A DNA stretch of 64,000 nt, taken from positions 466,028 to 530,027 of the forward strand of contig NZ_JACHXW010000001.1 in NCBI RefSeq assembly GCF_014192395.1, written 5' to 3'. The notes under the pieces were generated by a model. The model had not been told where the DNA came from. It saw only the letters and a program-made list of their open reading frames with translations, and did not search any database. Of the stretch, positions 17,577 to 27,463 are shown one piece after another. This DNA comes from Paenibacillus endophyticus (GTDB lineage Bacteria; Bacillota; Bacilli; Paenibacillales; Paenibacillaceae). Position 1 is the stretch's first letter. Every line of letters begins with the position of its first letter. The position numbers were made by a program, and so were the translations under genes.

Positions 17577-18521
17577 TTATGATTTGGAATTTTCAATAGC
17601 TTTGTCTTGTTCATTGTTTTCAATTGCCACAGTAAGACGTGGTAAAGGTATACCTAACTTTTTTGCTTCTCTCACAACTTCAAGTACCGCAAAACCTGCT
17701 TTACTATTGTTGTATTCGATGAAAAGTCGTGGTAAGCTGCCCTTTGCAAAAATAACCTTGTTAAAAAGCGTACCGAGTAGTGCTGGTGGAATCTTAGTTA
17801 ACAGTAGAGAAATCGTATCAATCTTTGCTCCTCTTGCTTTAAGTACAGGGATAATTCCCCTCATATTCTTACCAAGATTTGCGAACGAGTCACTATGATT
17901 CATGAGTGCTGGAAAACTTCCCAGTTTTAACACCTCGGTCTCTATAGCCGCATTCATGGCAAAGTGATTCCATAGCCAGTTTTGCATATCCTTTTTCCAA
18001 CTAATTTTAAAATGGGCACTTTCAAATAGTTCTTTGACCTTGTTGTTAATATGTTCAGTGCCTTCCCGTGGTTTTTCCAGAAATAGCATTTTCAAAAAGC
18101 CACCTCTAAGCCTATTGTCCGCGATGCCGCCTCCTCCTCCTGGAAACCCAAAGACAACATTGTTCATAGACAATGGTGAGATCGATGATTTCAAATCTTG
18201 CCAGACGTTATTGAATATTAGGACAGGGGTGTTTCCAGCAGCAGTCGATAGTAATTGTGCTGCTTTTGGAAGTTGTTCCGTGTTGACACTCACAATAATG
18301 AGATCATAATTTGGGCTCATCTCCTCATGCAGTTTGACGTTCCAGTTTTCTTTTATTAGCTGTTTCCCTCTTCGTGCGTCCCACATTTCAAGCTCTATGT
18401 TGCTTCCGAAGGTTTCTTTTCTCCCTTTTCTAACGTAAAACTCAACTGTATGCCCTGCCTTTTCAAAAGCCCAAGCATATTGGGTCGATATTACACCTCT
18501 ACCGAAGAATAAAATTCTCAT
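17577..18521 (-). CDS. Ketopantoate reductase (ApbA/PanE)-family oxidoreductase
   Basis: This 314-residue protein has an N-terminal NADP-binding Rossmann domain (MRILFFGRGVISTQYA, with the usual second Gly of GxGxxG replaced), a central ILIFNNVWQ-type segment and an all-helical C-terminal domain. It may be a 2-dehydropantoate 2-reductase of pantothenate synthesis, but free-standing paralogues next to TetR regulators are common and often have other substrates. It is divergent from the TetR gene at 18671 and is probably its target. Composition is AT-rich compared with region A. Confidence 0.82.
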   Translation of the reverse strand: MRILFFGRGVISTQYAWAFEKAGHTVEFYVRKGRKETFGSNIELEMWDARRGKQLIKENWNVKLHEEMSPNYDLIIVSVNTEQLPKAAQLLSTAAGNTPVLIFNNVWQDLKSSISPLSMNNVVFGFPGGGGGIADNRLRGGFLKMLFLEKPREGTEHINNKVKELFESAHFKISWKKDMQNWLWNHFAMNAAIETEVLKLGSFPALMNHSDSFANLGKNMRGIIPVLKARGAKIDTISLLLTKIPPALLGTLFNKVIFAKGSLPRLFIEYNNSKAGFAVLEVVREAKKLGIPLPRLTVAIENNEQDKAIENSKS

Positions 18522-18552
18522 ATTGCCTCCTAAAAATATATATTAATCATTG

Positions 18553-18612
18553 TTAATGACCAAACAACGTGTTGTATAATGTTATTGTATAGATTCACTA
18601 TATGGTCATCAA
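18553..18612. promoter_or_regulatory. Inverted repeat between divergent PanE-like and TetR genes
   Basis: TTAATGACCA (18553-18562) and TGGTCATCAA (18603-18612) are inverted copies with one mismatch, 40 bp apart, in the only divergent promoter region of this part. They could be half-sites of the TetR protein controlling both genes. Confidence 0.4.
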
Positions 18613-18670
18613 CCATCAGATTTTTAATTTCTGTCGTATAATCGATTGAACAGAAAAATGGAGGCAAATA

Positions 18671-19261
18671 ATGAATAAGCAACCTGAAATTACGGACAAA
18701 ACAAGGCAAACATTTATAAATGTATTCTGTGATTTATATAGCCAAAAACCAATTGAAAAAATATCCATTCAAGAGATTGCTAACCAATCAGGATATAATC
18801 GCAGTACTTTTTATCAATACTTTACGGATATCTATGAGTTGTTGGACTGCGTTGAAGAGCATGTCTTGAAATCCATTAACGAGGAAATGGCAGGCAGAGA
18901 GTTTTCTACACATACTTTCCAAGATGCACTTCAATGCTTGGAAAATGCAGAGGAAATTTCAGTTCTTAAAGCCCTCTTGGGCGACTATGGTTCTGTTCAT
19001 TTTGTTGAACGCCTGAAAAGAGAAATTCCCTTTGAGCGATTGATTGTGGACTTTCCAACAAATGATGTCTTAGCGCCATACATCATTGAGTTTTACATAT
19101 CAACATTAATATCTATGTTTCGCCTTTGGATACGCAACAGCAAAGATCTATCGTCGGAAGAATTGGTCAAGTTGGTAGATAGCCTATTTGCAAATGGGAT
19201 AACACCGTATCATATCTTTGGCACGGTCAATCCGCGGCGCTCTGATTCGAATAAAAAGTAA
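18671..19261 (+). CDS. TetR/AcrR-family transcriptional regulator
   Basis: This 196-residue protein has an N-terminal TetR helix-turn-helix (about residues 9-55: FINVFCDLYSQKPIEKISIQEIA followed by YNRSTFYQYFTDIYELL) and a helical C-terminal domain resembling TetR_C repressors of the DhaS type. AAATGGAGG precedes the ATG. It is divergent from the PanE-like gene across a 149-bp region containing a long-spaced inverted repeat. It is probably an autoregulating repressor; the ligand is unknown. Confidence 0.9.
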   Translation: MNKQPEITDKTRQTFINVFCDLYSQKPIEKISIQEIANQSGYNRSTFYQYFTDIYELLDCVEEHVLKSINEEMAGREFSTHTFQDALQCLENAEEISVLKALLGDYGSVHFVERLKREIPFERLIVDFPTNDVLAPYIIEFYISTLISMFRLWIRNSKDLSSEELVKLVDSLFANGITPYHIFGTVNPRRSDSNKK

Positions 19262-19279
19262 GGGGACGAGGAGAAATAG

Positions 19280-19618
19280 AATGAGGGACTTTTATATCGG
19301 CTCATTCTGCCATTGGGCGGGTATCATTGGCGCATTTTTGATATACAGGGCAATACGGCCTTGATTTTTACTGAACACATATATGATCAAGCAATGAGCC
19401 TCTCGATGGAACGCCAAGCGTATGAGGACGCATTGCGGCATAGTCGTAGCAAAGCGGATGCGAACTTTTACAACACGTTTAAGCTGATACAGATTGCCGG
19501 GGAACTGAAGCAGAGTGGTTCCGAGGAGCTGTTGATGCGTACGAATTCGATTCAGGAAGCCCATCGTGAGTTTATACGATCGAGCAAATTTGCCTCACTG
19601 AGGTCAGATGGGGTGTAA
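19280..19618 (+). pseudogene. Remnant of a small DUF6273-like protein
   Basis: From about 19296 the frame reads LILPLGGYHWRIFDIQGNTALIFTEHI, close to the GGYDWRVLDVQ..ALLITE opening of secreted or phage-associated DUF6273-type domains. The rest lacks the following YN..W..C..R.YLN core. No start with a ribosome site precedes the conserved part in this frame. It looks like a decayed fragment or an out-of-context fusion; the assignment is by memory of the motif only. Confidence 0.4.
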
Positions 19619-19851
19619 CCGCCAGTATTGTAACGGATGATAAAACAAGCAATATGAAGCTTGAGTTAAGCAGCGACAAAACAAGAGCGGATCAGTCTTT
19701 CGAAGTTGAAGATATATGCTTTATATTGCGAAATGTTAGTGTTTGTAAAGAGTCGATTTCCAACCTTGATCAAGTACAAGTGGTGTGTGCTAATAACCTG
19801 TTGTGTGTTTAGCAGCATCAGACCGGAGATTTTCTTTGTAAAATAGAAGAA

Positions 19852-19888
19852 GACCCTTCCGGCTGGATATTGTCCAGCCGGAAGGGTC
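19852..19888 (-). terminator. Rho-independent terminator of the minus-strand esterase gene
   Basis: A perfect 16-bp stem GACCCTTCCGGCTGGA / TCCAGCCGGAAGGGTC with a 5-base loop lies about 20 bp beyond the stop of the minus-strand gene, followed on that strand by TTCTTCTATTTT. Confidence 0.9.
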
Positions 19889-19909
19889 CGCATTTTTCTG
19901 TTTACGCTT

Positions 19910-22900
19910 TTACTTAGCCAGATATTCGACGAACCTTGTAAAGATAGCAGCTACTTCGGCGCGGGTGCCGGTAGCTTTGGGGTCAAAGAGGTTGTCCGGC
20001 TTGCCTAATACAATGCCGATTCCCCGCAGCGCCTGAACGGCCTCCAACGACCATGAGCTGATATCACTCTCGTCCGCGAAGGACGTAGATTGGCTTTCAG
20101 GTATCTCATAGCCCTTGTACTTCATGTAGTTGTACAGTATCATCAGCATCTGCTCGCGCGTCATCGGTGAATTGGGGTCGAACAGGTCTGCGTTTATACC
20201 GTTGATTATGCCACTTTCGGCCGCCCACTCGACTGCCGCCGTGTACCACTGCCCGTCCGTCACGTCGCTAAAGCGGGAACTCGTGTAGCCGGAGCGGTTT
20301 GCGTTCTCAAGATTGGCCAGTACCTGTACAAACATCGCACGCGTCATTGAGGTGCCCGGTGAGAACGTCGTGGATGACGTGCCGTTGAAAAGATCGTATG
20401 TGTAGGCTAAATTTACGTAGCTATAGAACCAGTCGTTCATGTTGACATCCCTGAAAGGATTGCCCGACGTCACGAGGAAGCCCAGCGGAGTGTCGTCATC
20501 GAACAGAAGCTCCGTACCCTCATGGATGTTCAGCGACATGCCGTTGTCTAAGCCGACACTCGCGCCGCCCGGTCCTACCACAACCGCGCCGCCGCTCTGT
20601 ATCTTCGAGCCGCCGTGGATATCCACCTGGTTGCCGTTCGGCAGGTTCACATGCGCGTCTCCGCCGCCCACTGTGACCGTACCGTCGCCCGCTATCGTCG
20701 AGCCGCCCGGAATGGTCACTTTGCTGTTGCCGCCGGGTATTGTCACTTCGGCGCTCTTGTTCGCCGGAATAGTCACCTTACCGTTTGAGTCTATCGTTGT
20801 GCCTTCGGGTACCTCAATCTTCGTCCCGCCCTTGGTCGCAATCTCGCCGCCGCCGGGCAGGGTGGTGTTGCCGTTTTTGTCCGTGACCGCGGGCTTATCC
20901 TTCGGTGTGTTCACTGTGTAGGTCGGCTTCGACGATCCAGCGTCTGTCCCGGTGCCCGTATTGCCGGTGTTGCCCGTATTGCCCGTATTGCCGTCAGAAG
21001 GATTGGGCACAATGGGAGTCGTTGTCGGCGTCGCCGTTGCACTCATCTCCGCGCTGTCGCCCTTCGCGCTTACCGTGATGACCTTAAAGGCGTAGTCTTG
21101 GCCGTTTTTCAGGCCCGTGAAGGTATATTCGGTCGTCGCTGCATCCAGTGTGATCGGCGTCACGTCGCCATACCAGACCTTGTAGTCCAATATCGCGCTG
21201 CGACCGTCGTCAGGATCGTCAGGAGAAGTCCAACTCAATGTGACCTGTCCATCGCCCGCCGTAGCCCGGAAGTCGCCAGGAGCACCAGGAACGTTCATTT
21301 TTCTCTGCACGAACATCCAATCAAAGACGTCTGTGTAATCATTGTCCCAAGCCGACAAGTTAGAGGACTGCGCCGTGGGAGCTATGCTCCAAGTCCCCAT
21401 AGTTATCTGGTTGTAAAGAACCGCCGCTTCAACTTCATGCGCTACTTGATCACCCAGGACAGGTGTGTTGGCCGGATTCGGCCTCCAATTCGGCTGATCA
21501 AATTGATTGTAGGGCCACGTAAGAGGCTCATTGCTCTCAAAGCGCGAGGCCCTCGCGTTGATCATTTTCGGCATATTGGTGTTAATGAAGGTAGTAAGGT
21601 TAGTCTGGTATCCTCCAACGTTATGTTCATTTATAAACATCCAATAGGCCAGGTCGTTGTGAACGTTGTTGGCGTTCGCGTTCGGTGAGCCGCTTACCGG
21701 AGACATAGGTGCGGCGGCCGCGAAGAAGCCGGGATAGGCGTTAACTAAGCTGTTCGTATACTGGCCGCCCCATGAGAAGCCCGCCGCGTAAATACGGTTA
21801 GGGTCTACTGCGCCGCTGGCAACCAGGTCGTCTATAACCGTCTTAACATTGGCTGTGGAGGGAGTAGACGTGCCATTATAGGAAATATTCAAAATATGGC
21901 TGGCGTATTTGCCGGGATCTTCTTCCATTTTCTTCATCAGAGCGACTGCGCCGTTGGCGGATTTCATGGCCGCTTTTTGGTCTGTCGTAGCGCTTGTGCC
22001 GCCGCGTCCCATGCCATGGGTATAGACATACAGCGGCAATCCTTGCAATACTTCACCGTTGTCATCCTGGTGAAGGTAGAGCCCGCGATTGACCGAATTG
22101 CCCGTTGGTGTTGTAAACTTGTCAAGGATCGGATTCACAACTTTTTCCTGTTCAAAAACCACGTAGCTAAGCGGACTCCCTTCTGTCAGTACGACCGCGC
22201 CGTTTTGGACGATGCTGTAAACCTGCTTTGTCGAGTTCATGCTGCCATCCAGCGTTATAGTGCCTCCGCCAGCTGAATAAAACTCAAACTCAACTACGAT
22301 GTAACGACCGCTTTCCAGTCCGGCTTGATAATCCGGTGAATTGCTTACCGTCCCAAGATAGCCGAGCACCTTTGGTTCATCATTGGCATATACCCTTGTG
22401 ATCTTGCGCGTCCCTGCAAAGGTCACCGAGGCGCCGTTCAGGGTCGTGTTCCTTGCCGACACGGTAAACAAGCCCGGATTAAGCTCGGAGCTCACCGCCG
22501 CCTTTCCTTCGCCCAAGTCAATGATTACAGCCGCCGTGTACTCGCCACTGGCGAAGTTGTCATTCCATACGATAAAGGGAAGCAGCTCCGCGGCCGAATC
22601 ATTTTTGAATGTCACGTGAATAGTATGGTCAGCGTTAACATTTAAAAAGGTATAAGTGCCATCGGATAGAGTCGCGGCCTCGCCGTCTACCGTTACGGTA
22701 TCCACAATTTTGCCGTAATCGGGGGTAATCGTAAATTCTTTGTTTGAGTCGCTAGCTATTCTCAGAACATCGCCTGTTGCGTTCGGCGTTATTCGGCCGC
22801 CCGATCCCGCCGTGGCGGTGATTGAGAATCTGGTGTCCACTTCATTGGCTGAAATGAGCTTCAGGCTGTTTGTATATGAAGCAGCGCTGCTATAAGCCTT

Positions 22901-23506
22901 GTCCGGATCTCCGAAACTGGAAACGACTTCATAGCGGTCACCACCCGTTTGCGACGAGTTATTGATATAAACATCAAAGGTAAAATCGCCTTCCTTCAGG
23001 GTCAAGGTTCTTTTCGGTATTCTCATCTCCACGATATATCCTGTTTCCGTGATCTGAGTCCAAGCAGCTCTGCCCGGAGCGGACTGCCCTGAAAACACGC
23101 CCGTCGCGCTGACACGCCATTGGTTTGCGCCTCCGGTTCCGGTGCCTACATAAAACTCCAGGCTATCGTACTGGTGATCTCCGCCGGCTCCCTGATATAG
23201 ATTGCTGTCCTGCACAACCACGCGGGCATACAGGTAGTCGGAGTCCCAAAGGATCCTGGCTGTGCCAGTGGCATGGGGTTTGGAGTCGCCGGGCACAGTA
23301 CTTTTGTTGATGAGATGCTCCATTGTCAGGGCCCACAGTGGGTCGCCTGACCCGAGTTCGGGAGTTCCGAAAATGGCAGTCGGCGTTTCATTAACCATTG
23401 CGTTCTCGATGTTGTCAGTGGCGGCGGCAAAGCTGGCAGGCATTAGCGACGCCACCATTACCAAGCAACAGAGGAACGCGAGCATTCTGCTAAATCGTTT
23501 TGACAT
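19910..23506 (-). CDS. S-layer-anchored CBM9 / alpha-beta hydrolase (esterase) protein
   Basis: This 1198-residue surface protein has a signal peptide (about 1-28), a CBM9-type domain (about 35-225), a short Ig-like/repeat segment, a beta-sandwich (about 310-430), then an esterase-like alpha/beta hydrolase with THGMGRGG and GFSWGG (nucleophile S578, PHB-depolymerase / feruloyl-esterase style). Next come a Fn3 domain (about 739-830), an NTG linker, a Gly-rich repeat run (TIPGG..KVTIPGG) and three SLH domains (about 1023-1198). The start at 23506 is set by AAGGAGGG and the signal peptide rather than the longer frame to 23584. It probably removes acyl groups from plant polysaccharide at the cell wall. 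A cre-like site lies about 90 bp upstream. Confidence 0.88.
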   Translation of the reverse strand: MSKRFSRMLAFLCCLVMVASLMPASFAAATDNIENAMVNETPTAIFGTPELGSGDPLWALTMEHLINKSTVPGDSKPHATGTARILWDSDYLYARVVVQDSNLYQGAGGDHQYDSLEFYVGTGTGGANQWRVSATGVFSGQSAPGRAAWTQITETGYIVEMRIPKRTLTLKEGDFTFDVYINNSSQTGGDRYEVVSSFGDPDKAYSSAASYTNSLKLISANEVDTRFSITATAGSGGRITPNATGDVLRIASDSNKEFTITPDYGKIVDTVTVDGEAATLSDGTYTFLNVNADHTIHVTFKNDSAAELLPFIVWNDNFASGEYTAAVIIDLGEGKAAVSSELNPGLFTVSARNTTLNGASVTFAGTRKITRVYANDEPKVLGYLGTVSNSPDYQAGLESGRYIVVEFEFYSAGGGTITLDGSMNSTKQVYSIVQNGAVVLTEGSPLSYVVFEQEKVVNPILDKFTTPTGNSVNRGLYLHQDDNGEVLQGLPLYVYTHGMGRGGTSATTDQKAAMKSANGAVALMKKMEEDPGKYASHILNISYNGTSTPSTANVKTVIDDLVASGAVDPNRIYAAGFSWGGQYTNSLVNAYPGFFAAAAPMSPVSGSPNANANNVHNDLAYWMFINEHNVGGYQTNLTTFINTNMPKMINARASRFESNEPLTWPYNQFDQPNWRPNPANTPVLGDQVAHEVEAAVLYNQITMGTWSIAPTAQSSNLSAWDNDYTDVFDWMFVQRKMNVPGAPGDFRATAGDGQVTLSWTSPDDPDDGRSAILDYKVWYGDVTPITLDAATTEYTFTGLKNGQDYAFKVITVSAKGDSAEMSATATPTTTPIVPNPSDGNTGNTGNTGNTGTGTDAGSSKPTYTVNTPKDKPAVTDKNGNTTLPGGGEIATKGGTKIEVPEGTTIDSNGKVTIPANKSAEVTIPGGNSKVTIPGGSTIAGDGTVTVGGGDAHVNLPNGNQVDIHGGSKIQSGGAVVVGPGGASVGLDNGMSLNIHEGTELLFDDDTPLGFLVTSGNPFRDVNMNDWFYSYVNLAYTYDLFNGTSSTTFSPGTSMTRAMFVQVLANLENANRSGYTSSRFSDVTDGQWYTAAVEWAAESGIINGINADLFDPNSPMTREQMLMILYNYMKYKGYEIPESQSTSFADESDISSWSLEAVQALRGIGIVLGKPDNLFDPKATGTRAEVAAIFTRFVEYLAK

Positions 23507-23592
23507 ATAATGATAACCCTCCTTAATTTTCGATCCGGTGCGCCTACGGCTTACCCGCATCGTATTCAGACACTTGACACGCAAACGGTATA

Positions 23593-23606
23593 TGTTTACG
23601 CTTTCA
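23593..23606 (-). promoter_or_regulatory. cre-like catabolite control site
   Basis: On the minus strand the site reads TGAAAGCGTAAACA, one mismatch from the CcpA operator consensus TGWAARCGYTWNCW. It lies about 87 bp upstream of the esterase-SLH start, between that gene and the divergent kinase. Confidence 0.5.
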
Positions 23607-23845
23607 TTCTAGAGGGAAGCGTCTATTATCACAATGTGCATGTTTTTACTTCAATTACCCTTTGTTGACTTATCAGTGATTCAATTTGACACTTATTAAA
23701 CCTATGCTATCCTTAAAAGTAATCTCCCCCACATAGATATCTTATCTATAAAGATGCTTTCTCCGCGCACCCAGATCACCTTCCTTCATCATTATTATTT
23801 CCATATATTCCTTGTCGAATTGAAAAGAAAGGAAGTAATCGCGTT

Positions 23846-25642
23846 ATGAAAGGATTCTCGAAGTATATAGGCGGGATTTCCATTAAAAACAAAATATTCA
23901 TAGCGAATATATTAATTATTGTCGTATTTATATCTACTCAATCATACTTTGCCAACACGATTTCACAGAAGGCCATTATTAAGAAAGAGATTAATAATTC
24001 ATCCCGAGAGCTTGTGCTCATCAAAAACAACCTTCAAACCTTGGTATCTACAATTGAAGATTATTCAAAAATTTTGGCCAGCGATTATCGATTGCAGAAC
24101 GTGCTTTATAACGATTTATTATTAAATAATGAGTTCTATGCGAGCAAGCCGGTTGAAGGTTTAAATAATCTTTCGATGAAAAAAACCCTTTCAGAGACGA
24201 TCAGCAATATTGTGGAGCCTAACACAAAAATCAAAGCGGTAAGCATCCTCACCTCAAATCATCAATGGGTAGACGTCGGGTTTGCCGATAACGCATATGC
24301 TTCCCGCATATTCGGTGACAGTTATGGAGCGGATGATCAGTCATATTTACCGATTTGGACAGGCTTGATCACATTCCGATTTTTGTCTGAAGGTGAAGAC
24401 AGCGTATTTGCGGTTTCAAAAACGGTCATTCACAAAGATACCGGAAAAAAGATTGGCACCATTTTTTTGTACGTGAAAGAAACGACTATTGCCTCGATTT
24501 ACGAGGAAGGGAAACATAAGGGTGGGGAATTTTATATCGTAGATTCCGCCGGCCGAATTATTTCCTCACAGAATAAAGCCATGTTATACCGGGATTTCAA
24601 GGAAGCCGTCTCTATAAGCATTCCCGAGAATGGTAAAGACACAACTTATACCCAGGGCAGCGGAAGTGATGAAATGTTGATATTCACCCATCGCTTCGAA
24701 CCATTGAAATGGACAATTGTAAGCGCTATCCCAATGGATAACATTTCTTCGGATCGGAAAGAAATCAATCAATTGATCCTCGGGATCGGCGCAGCATGTT
24801 TGCTGCTTGCCTTAATTGTTTCCTTCCTATTGTCCCGGTCGATCACACGGCCCATCTTCCAGCTTGCCAAGACCATGAGAGAAATCCGGACGGGAAAGAT
24901 GCAAGTCAGAAGCTCCTACCAATCAAAAGATGAGATCGGATATTTAAGCGAGGGCTTCAATAGCTTAATGGATCGCATTGAGGCACTTATGGCCGAAAAC
25001 GTCGAGAAACAAAGGACAAAGGCCGAGATAGAATTTAAATTGCTGCAATCGCAAGTGAAGCCTCATTTTTTGTACAATACGGTTGAAACGATTATCTCGC
25101 TCATTAAGCTGGACTTAGGAAAGCAAGCCATACAGGCAGCCCAATACATGGCGAATTTCTATAAGATCTCTTTAAGCAATGGCAACGATATCATATCGAT
25201 AGGTGAAGAGATGCGTTTAACGGAAAGCTATTTGGAAATTCAGCAGCTGCGTTACGTGGAGTATATGGAGTATACGATGGAAATTGATGATGAAATTATA
25301 ACCTATTCGATACCGAAGTTAACCTTGCAGCCAATCGTGGAGAATGCCATTTATCACGGATTGAAGCTCAAAAAGGAAAAAGGAATTATACGCATTACAG
25401 GAAGGCGTCGCGGCAACAATGTTGAAATTGAAATTTACGATAACGGGGCCGGTATGCATCAGAATCAAACCAAGGGGATAAATGCAGGATCCTCCGTTTT
25501 TGACGAAACTGGCGGATTTGGAATTAGAAGCGTATCGAATCGGATCCGAATGCTGTACGGGGAAAGATACGGACTGCAAGTTGAAAGCGAATACGGCGTA
25601 TATACAAAAATTATAATCGTGCTGCCTCTTCGTCATCATTAG
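23846..25642 (+). CDS. YesM-type sensor histidine kinase
   Basis: This 598-residue kinase has TM1 near 15-35, a Cache-like extracytoplasmic sensor (about 40-305), TM2 near 308-328, a HAMP domain with KDEIGYLSEGFNSLMDRI, the QVKPHFLYN box with H407 and an ATPase domain with LQPIVENAIYHGL and DNGAGM. AAAGGAAG precedes the ATG. It pairs with the response regulator 75 bp downstream and probably controls the importer that follows and perhaps the divergent esterase. Base composition is lower in GC than the equivalent pair in region A, so the two systems are not recent duplicates. Confidence 0.93.
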   Translation: MKGFSKYIGGISIKNKIFIANILIIVVFISTQSYFANTISQKAIIKKEINNSSRELVLIKNNLQTLVSTIEDYSKILASDYRLQNVLYNDLLLNNEFYASKPVEGLNNLSMKKTLSETISNIVEPNTKIKAVSILTSNHQWVDVGFADNAYASRIFGDSYGADDQSYLPIWTGLITFRFLSEGEDSVFAVSKTVIHKDTGKKIGTIFLYVKETTIASIYEEGKHKGGEFYIVDSAGRIISSQNKAMLYRDFKEAVSISIPENGKDTTYTQGSGSDEMLIFTHRFEPLKWTIVSAIPMDNISSDRKEINQLILGIGAACLLLALIVSFLLSRSITRPIFQLAKTMREIRTGKMQVRSSYQSKDEIGYLSEGFNSLMDRIEALMAENVEKQRTKAEIEFKLLQSQVKPHFLYNTVETIISLIKLDLGKQAIQAAQYMANFYKISLSNGNDIISIGEEMRLTESYLEIQQLRYVEYMEYTMEIDDEIITYSIPKLTLQPIVENAIYHGLKLKKEKGIIRITGRRRGNNVEIEIYDNGAGMHQNQTKGINAGSSVFDETGGFGIRSVSNRIRMLYGERYGLQVESEYGVYTKIIIVLPLRHH

Positions 25643-25717
25643 CTCCTGCTCACATTCACGAGGTTGGCATTTCTATTATCCGCAAGATAAGGATTGAATA
25701 GATTAGGAGGAAAGAAC

Positions 25718-27325
25718 ATGTACAAGGTTCTTATCGTCGATGATGAATATTACTTCAGGCAAGCCCTGAAAATTTCGTTGCCATGGAGTGAGCTGGGCTT
25801 TCAAATCGCGGGGGAAGCAAAAAACGGGGCGGAAGCGCTGGAGCTGATGTCCGAGGTGGAGCCTGATGTCGTGTTGGTCGATATGAATATGCCGATTATG
25901 GATGGATTGGAGTTTATACACAAAGCCAAGGCGCGCGACCGGAGAACAAAATTTCTGGTTTTGTCAGGCCACAGCGAATTCGTGTATGCCAAACAGGCCG
26001 TGCAATTAGGCGTTTTTAATTACGTGCTGAAACCCATTAATGAAGAAGAACTCCAAAGCTCCTTACTAGATATAAAGGAACTGATACGGACGGAGCGTCT
26101 GGGCAAGCTTGAGATGGACGATTTAAGAAAGCAGGCGAGCGAAGGCTTGTCTGTCATGAAGGAGCAAGTGCTGAACGGTTGGCTGCAGGGCAAGACGATC
26201 TCTAGTTCCAGTTCCGAACGGGATCGATTAAATGATTTGGGAATAAAGTTGGAAGGGTTGCATTACCTGGCGATTGTCGTCGACCTGGATTCAAGCGAGG
26301 AGAGGAATCTTGAGGAGGGTATGCTGATTCGCAAAGCCAAGGTACAAGAAATCGCTCAAAAAGATATGCAAAGCGCCTTTCAGTGTGTCGGCTGTCATGA
26401 TCATAATGCTCGTCTGGTTCTGATCATAGGATCGCCTGACGGCTCCTTCAACAAGCTGGAAACGATCTGCGAACGGATTCGATTGAACGTAGAGAATGAT
26501 TTGGCCTGTACGGTTACGATCGGCATGGGGAATGGATGCGAAACGTTTGAGTCGATTTCGGTTTCATACAAGGAAGCGTTAATCGCCTTGAAGCAACGGT
26601 TTGTATGGGGTGGCAACAAGGTGTTCGCACATTCCTTGATTGCGGAAACCGGGATGAAGGTCGGATTGTTCTCGGTGGAAAAGAGAAGCGGCTTGCTGAT
26701 GTTCATGCGAATCGGGAACATGACTGAGACGGAAGAATGGCTCTCGCGTTTTTTTCATGATACTCGCGTCCTAAAAGCTTCTATGGAAATGCTGCTTCTC
26801 GCCGGAATCGAAATCGTATCCACATGCCTGGAATTTTTGGCCGAAGCGTCGCAAAGCTTTGAAGATGTCTTCCGAAATACGACACAACCCGATATGATCC
26901 AACATGTCCAGCGGATGAAAACCTTCAACGAGTTGGAGGAATGGATACGCGCATTAATTCTAAAGGCCATGGATCATGTGCATAGTCGCAAAACCAATAG
27001 AGCCGTCAAAGTTATTGAGGAGGTCAAAGCGTATATTTTGAAGCATTACGGCAACGAAGAACTGCGAATCGAAGATATCGCAAAGAGCGTTCATATGAAT
27101 TACAATCATCTTTGCTTCGTATTCAAAAAAGAAACGACCTTTACGATCAATGACTACCTGACCGAAATACGGATAATTAAAGCAAAAGAGCTTTTTGATC
27201 AGGGAGAGAAGGTTATCCAAAACGTAGCGAACCGAGTGGGATATGCGGACGCCAACTATTTCAGCAAATGCTTCAAAAAATTTATAGGAATCACGCCTAG
27301 CAAATATGTGAATCAAATCCAATAG
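25718..27325 (+). CDS. YesN-type response regulator with AraC DNA-binding domain
   Basis: This 535-residue regulator has a receiver (VDDEYYF, phospho-acceptor D55 in LVDMNMPIMDG, K in VLKPI), a central region of about 290 residues and a C-terminal AraC double helix-turn-helix (IEDIAKSVHMNYNHLCFVFKKE, GITPSKYV). The ATG at 25718 has AGGAGG at the right distance; an in-frame ATG at 25694 does not. It is the likely activator of the downstream binding-protein operon. Its binding site could not be recognised. Confidence 0.93.
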   Translation: MYKVLIVDDEYYFRQALKISLPWSELGFQIAGEAKNGAEALELMSEVEPDVVLVDMNMPIMDGLEFIHKAKARDRRTKFLVLSGHSEFVYAKQAVQLGVFNYVLKPINEEELQSSLLDIKELIRTERLGKLEMDDLRKQASEGLSVMKEQVLNGWLQGKTISSSSSERDRLNDLGIKLEGLHYLAIVVDLDSSEERNLEEGMLIRKAKVQEIAQKDMQSAFQCVGCHDHNARLVLIIGSPDGSFNKLETICERIRLNVENDLACTVTIGMGNGCETFESISVSYKEALIALKQRFVWGGNKVFAHSLIAETGMKVGLFSVEKRSGLLMFMRIGNMTETEEWLSRFFHDTRVLKASMEMLLLAGIEIVSTCLEFLAEASQSFEDVFRNTTQPDMIQHVQRMKTFNELEEWIRALILKAMDHVHSRKTNRAVKVIEEVKAYILKHYGNEELRIEDIAKSVHMNYNHLCFVFKKETTFTINDYLTEIRIIKAKELFDQGEKVIQNVANRVGYADANYFSKCFKKFIGITPSKYVNQIQ

Positions 27326-27340
27326 TCTATACTTCAACGC

Positions 27341-27388
27341 AGACGGTAGGGGAAAAGTGAAAACTTTGCCTCTATCGTCTATTTTTTT
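27341..27388 (+). terminator. Rho-independent terminator
   Basis: An 18-bp imperfect stem (AGACGGTAGGGGAAAAGT with its near complement) and a GAAA loop are followed by A and seven T, just after the response regulator. Confidence 0.9.
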
Positions 27389-27463
27389 GCCGTTAATTTT
27401 ACTGCTGGTCCGAGAATAATCTCTGTACTAAATTTGGGAAGATTCGTAAAATTAACTCAAGGT

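Noticed and set aside
17542..17898. Plus-strand open frame opposite the PanE-like gene
   Set aside because: It is the antisense of a conserved minus-strand gene, with no ribosome site and no recognisable domain.
19281..19343. Small ORF from the ATG at 19281
   Set aside because: It has a GGACGAGGAG site upstream but ends after about 27 codons with no family features; the conserved-looking sequence is in another frame.
20439..20921. Plus-strand open frame opposite the Gly-rich repeat of the esterase
   Set aside because: Pro/Ser-rich shadow of the repetitive minus-strand coding sequence.
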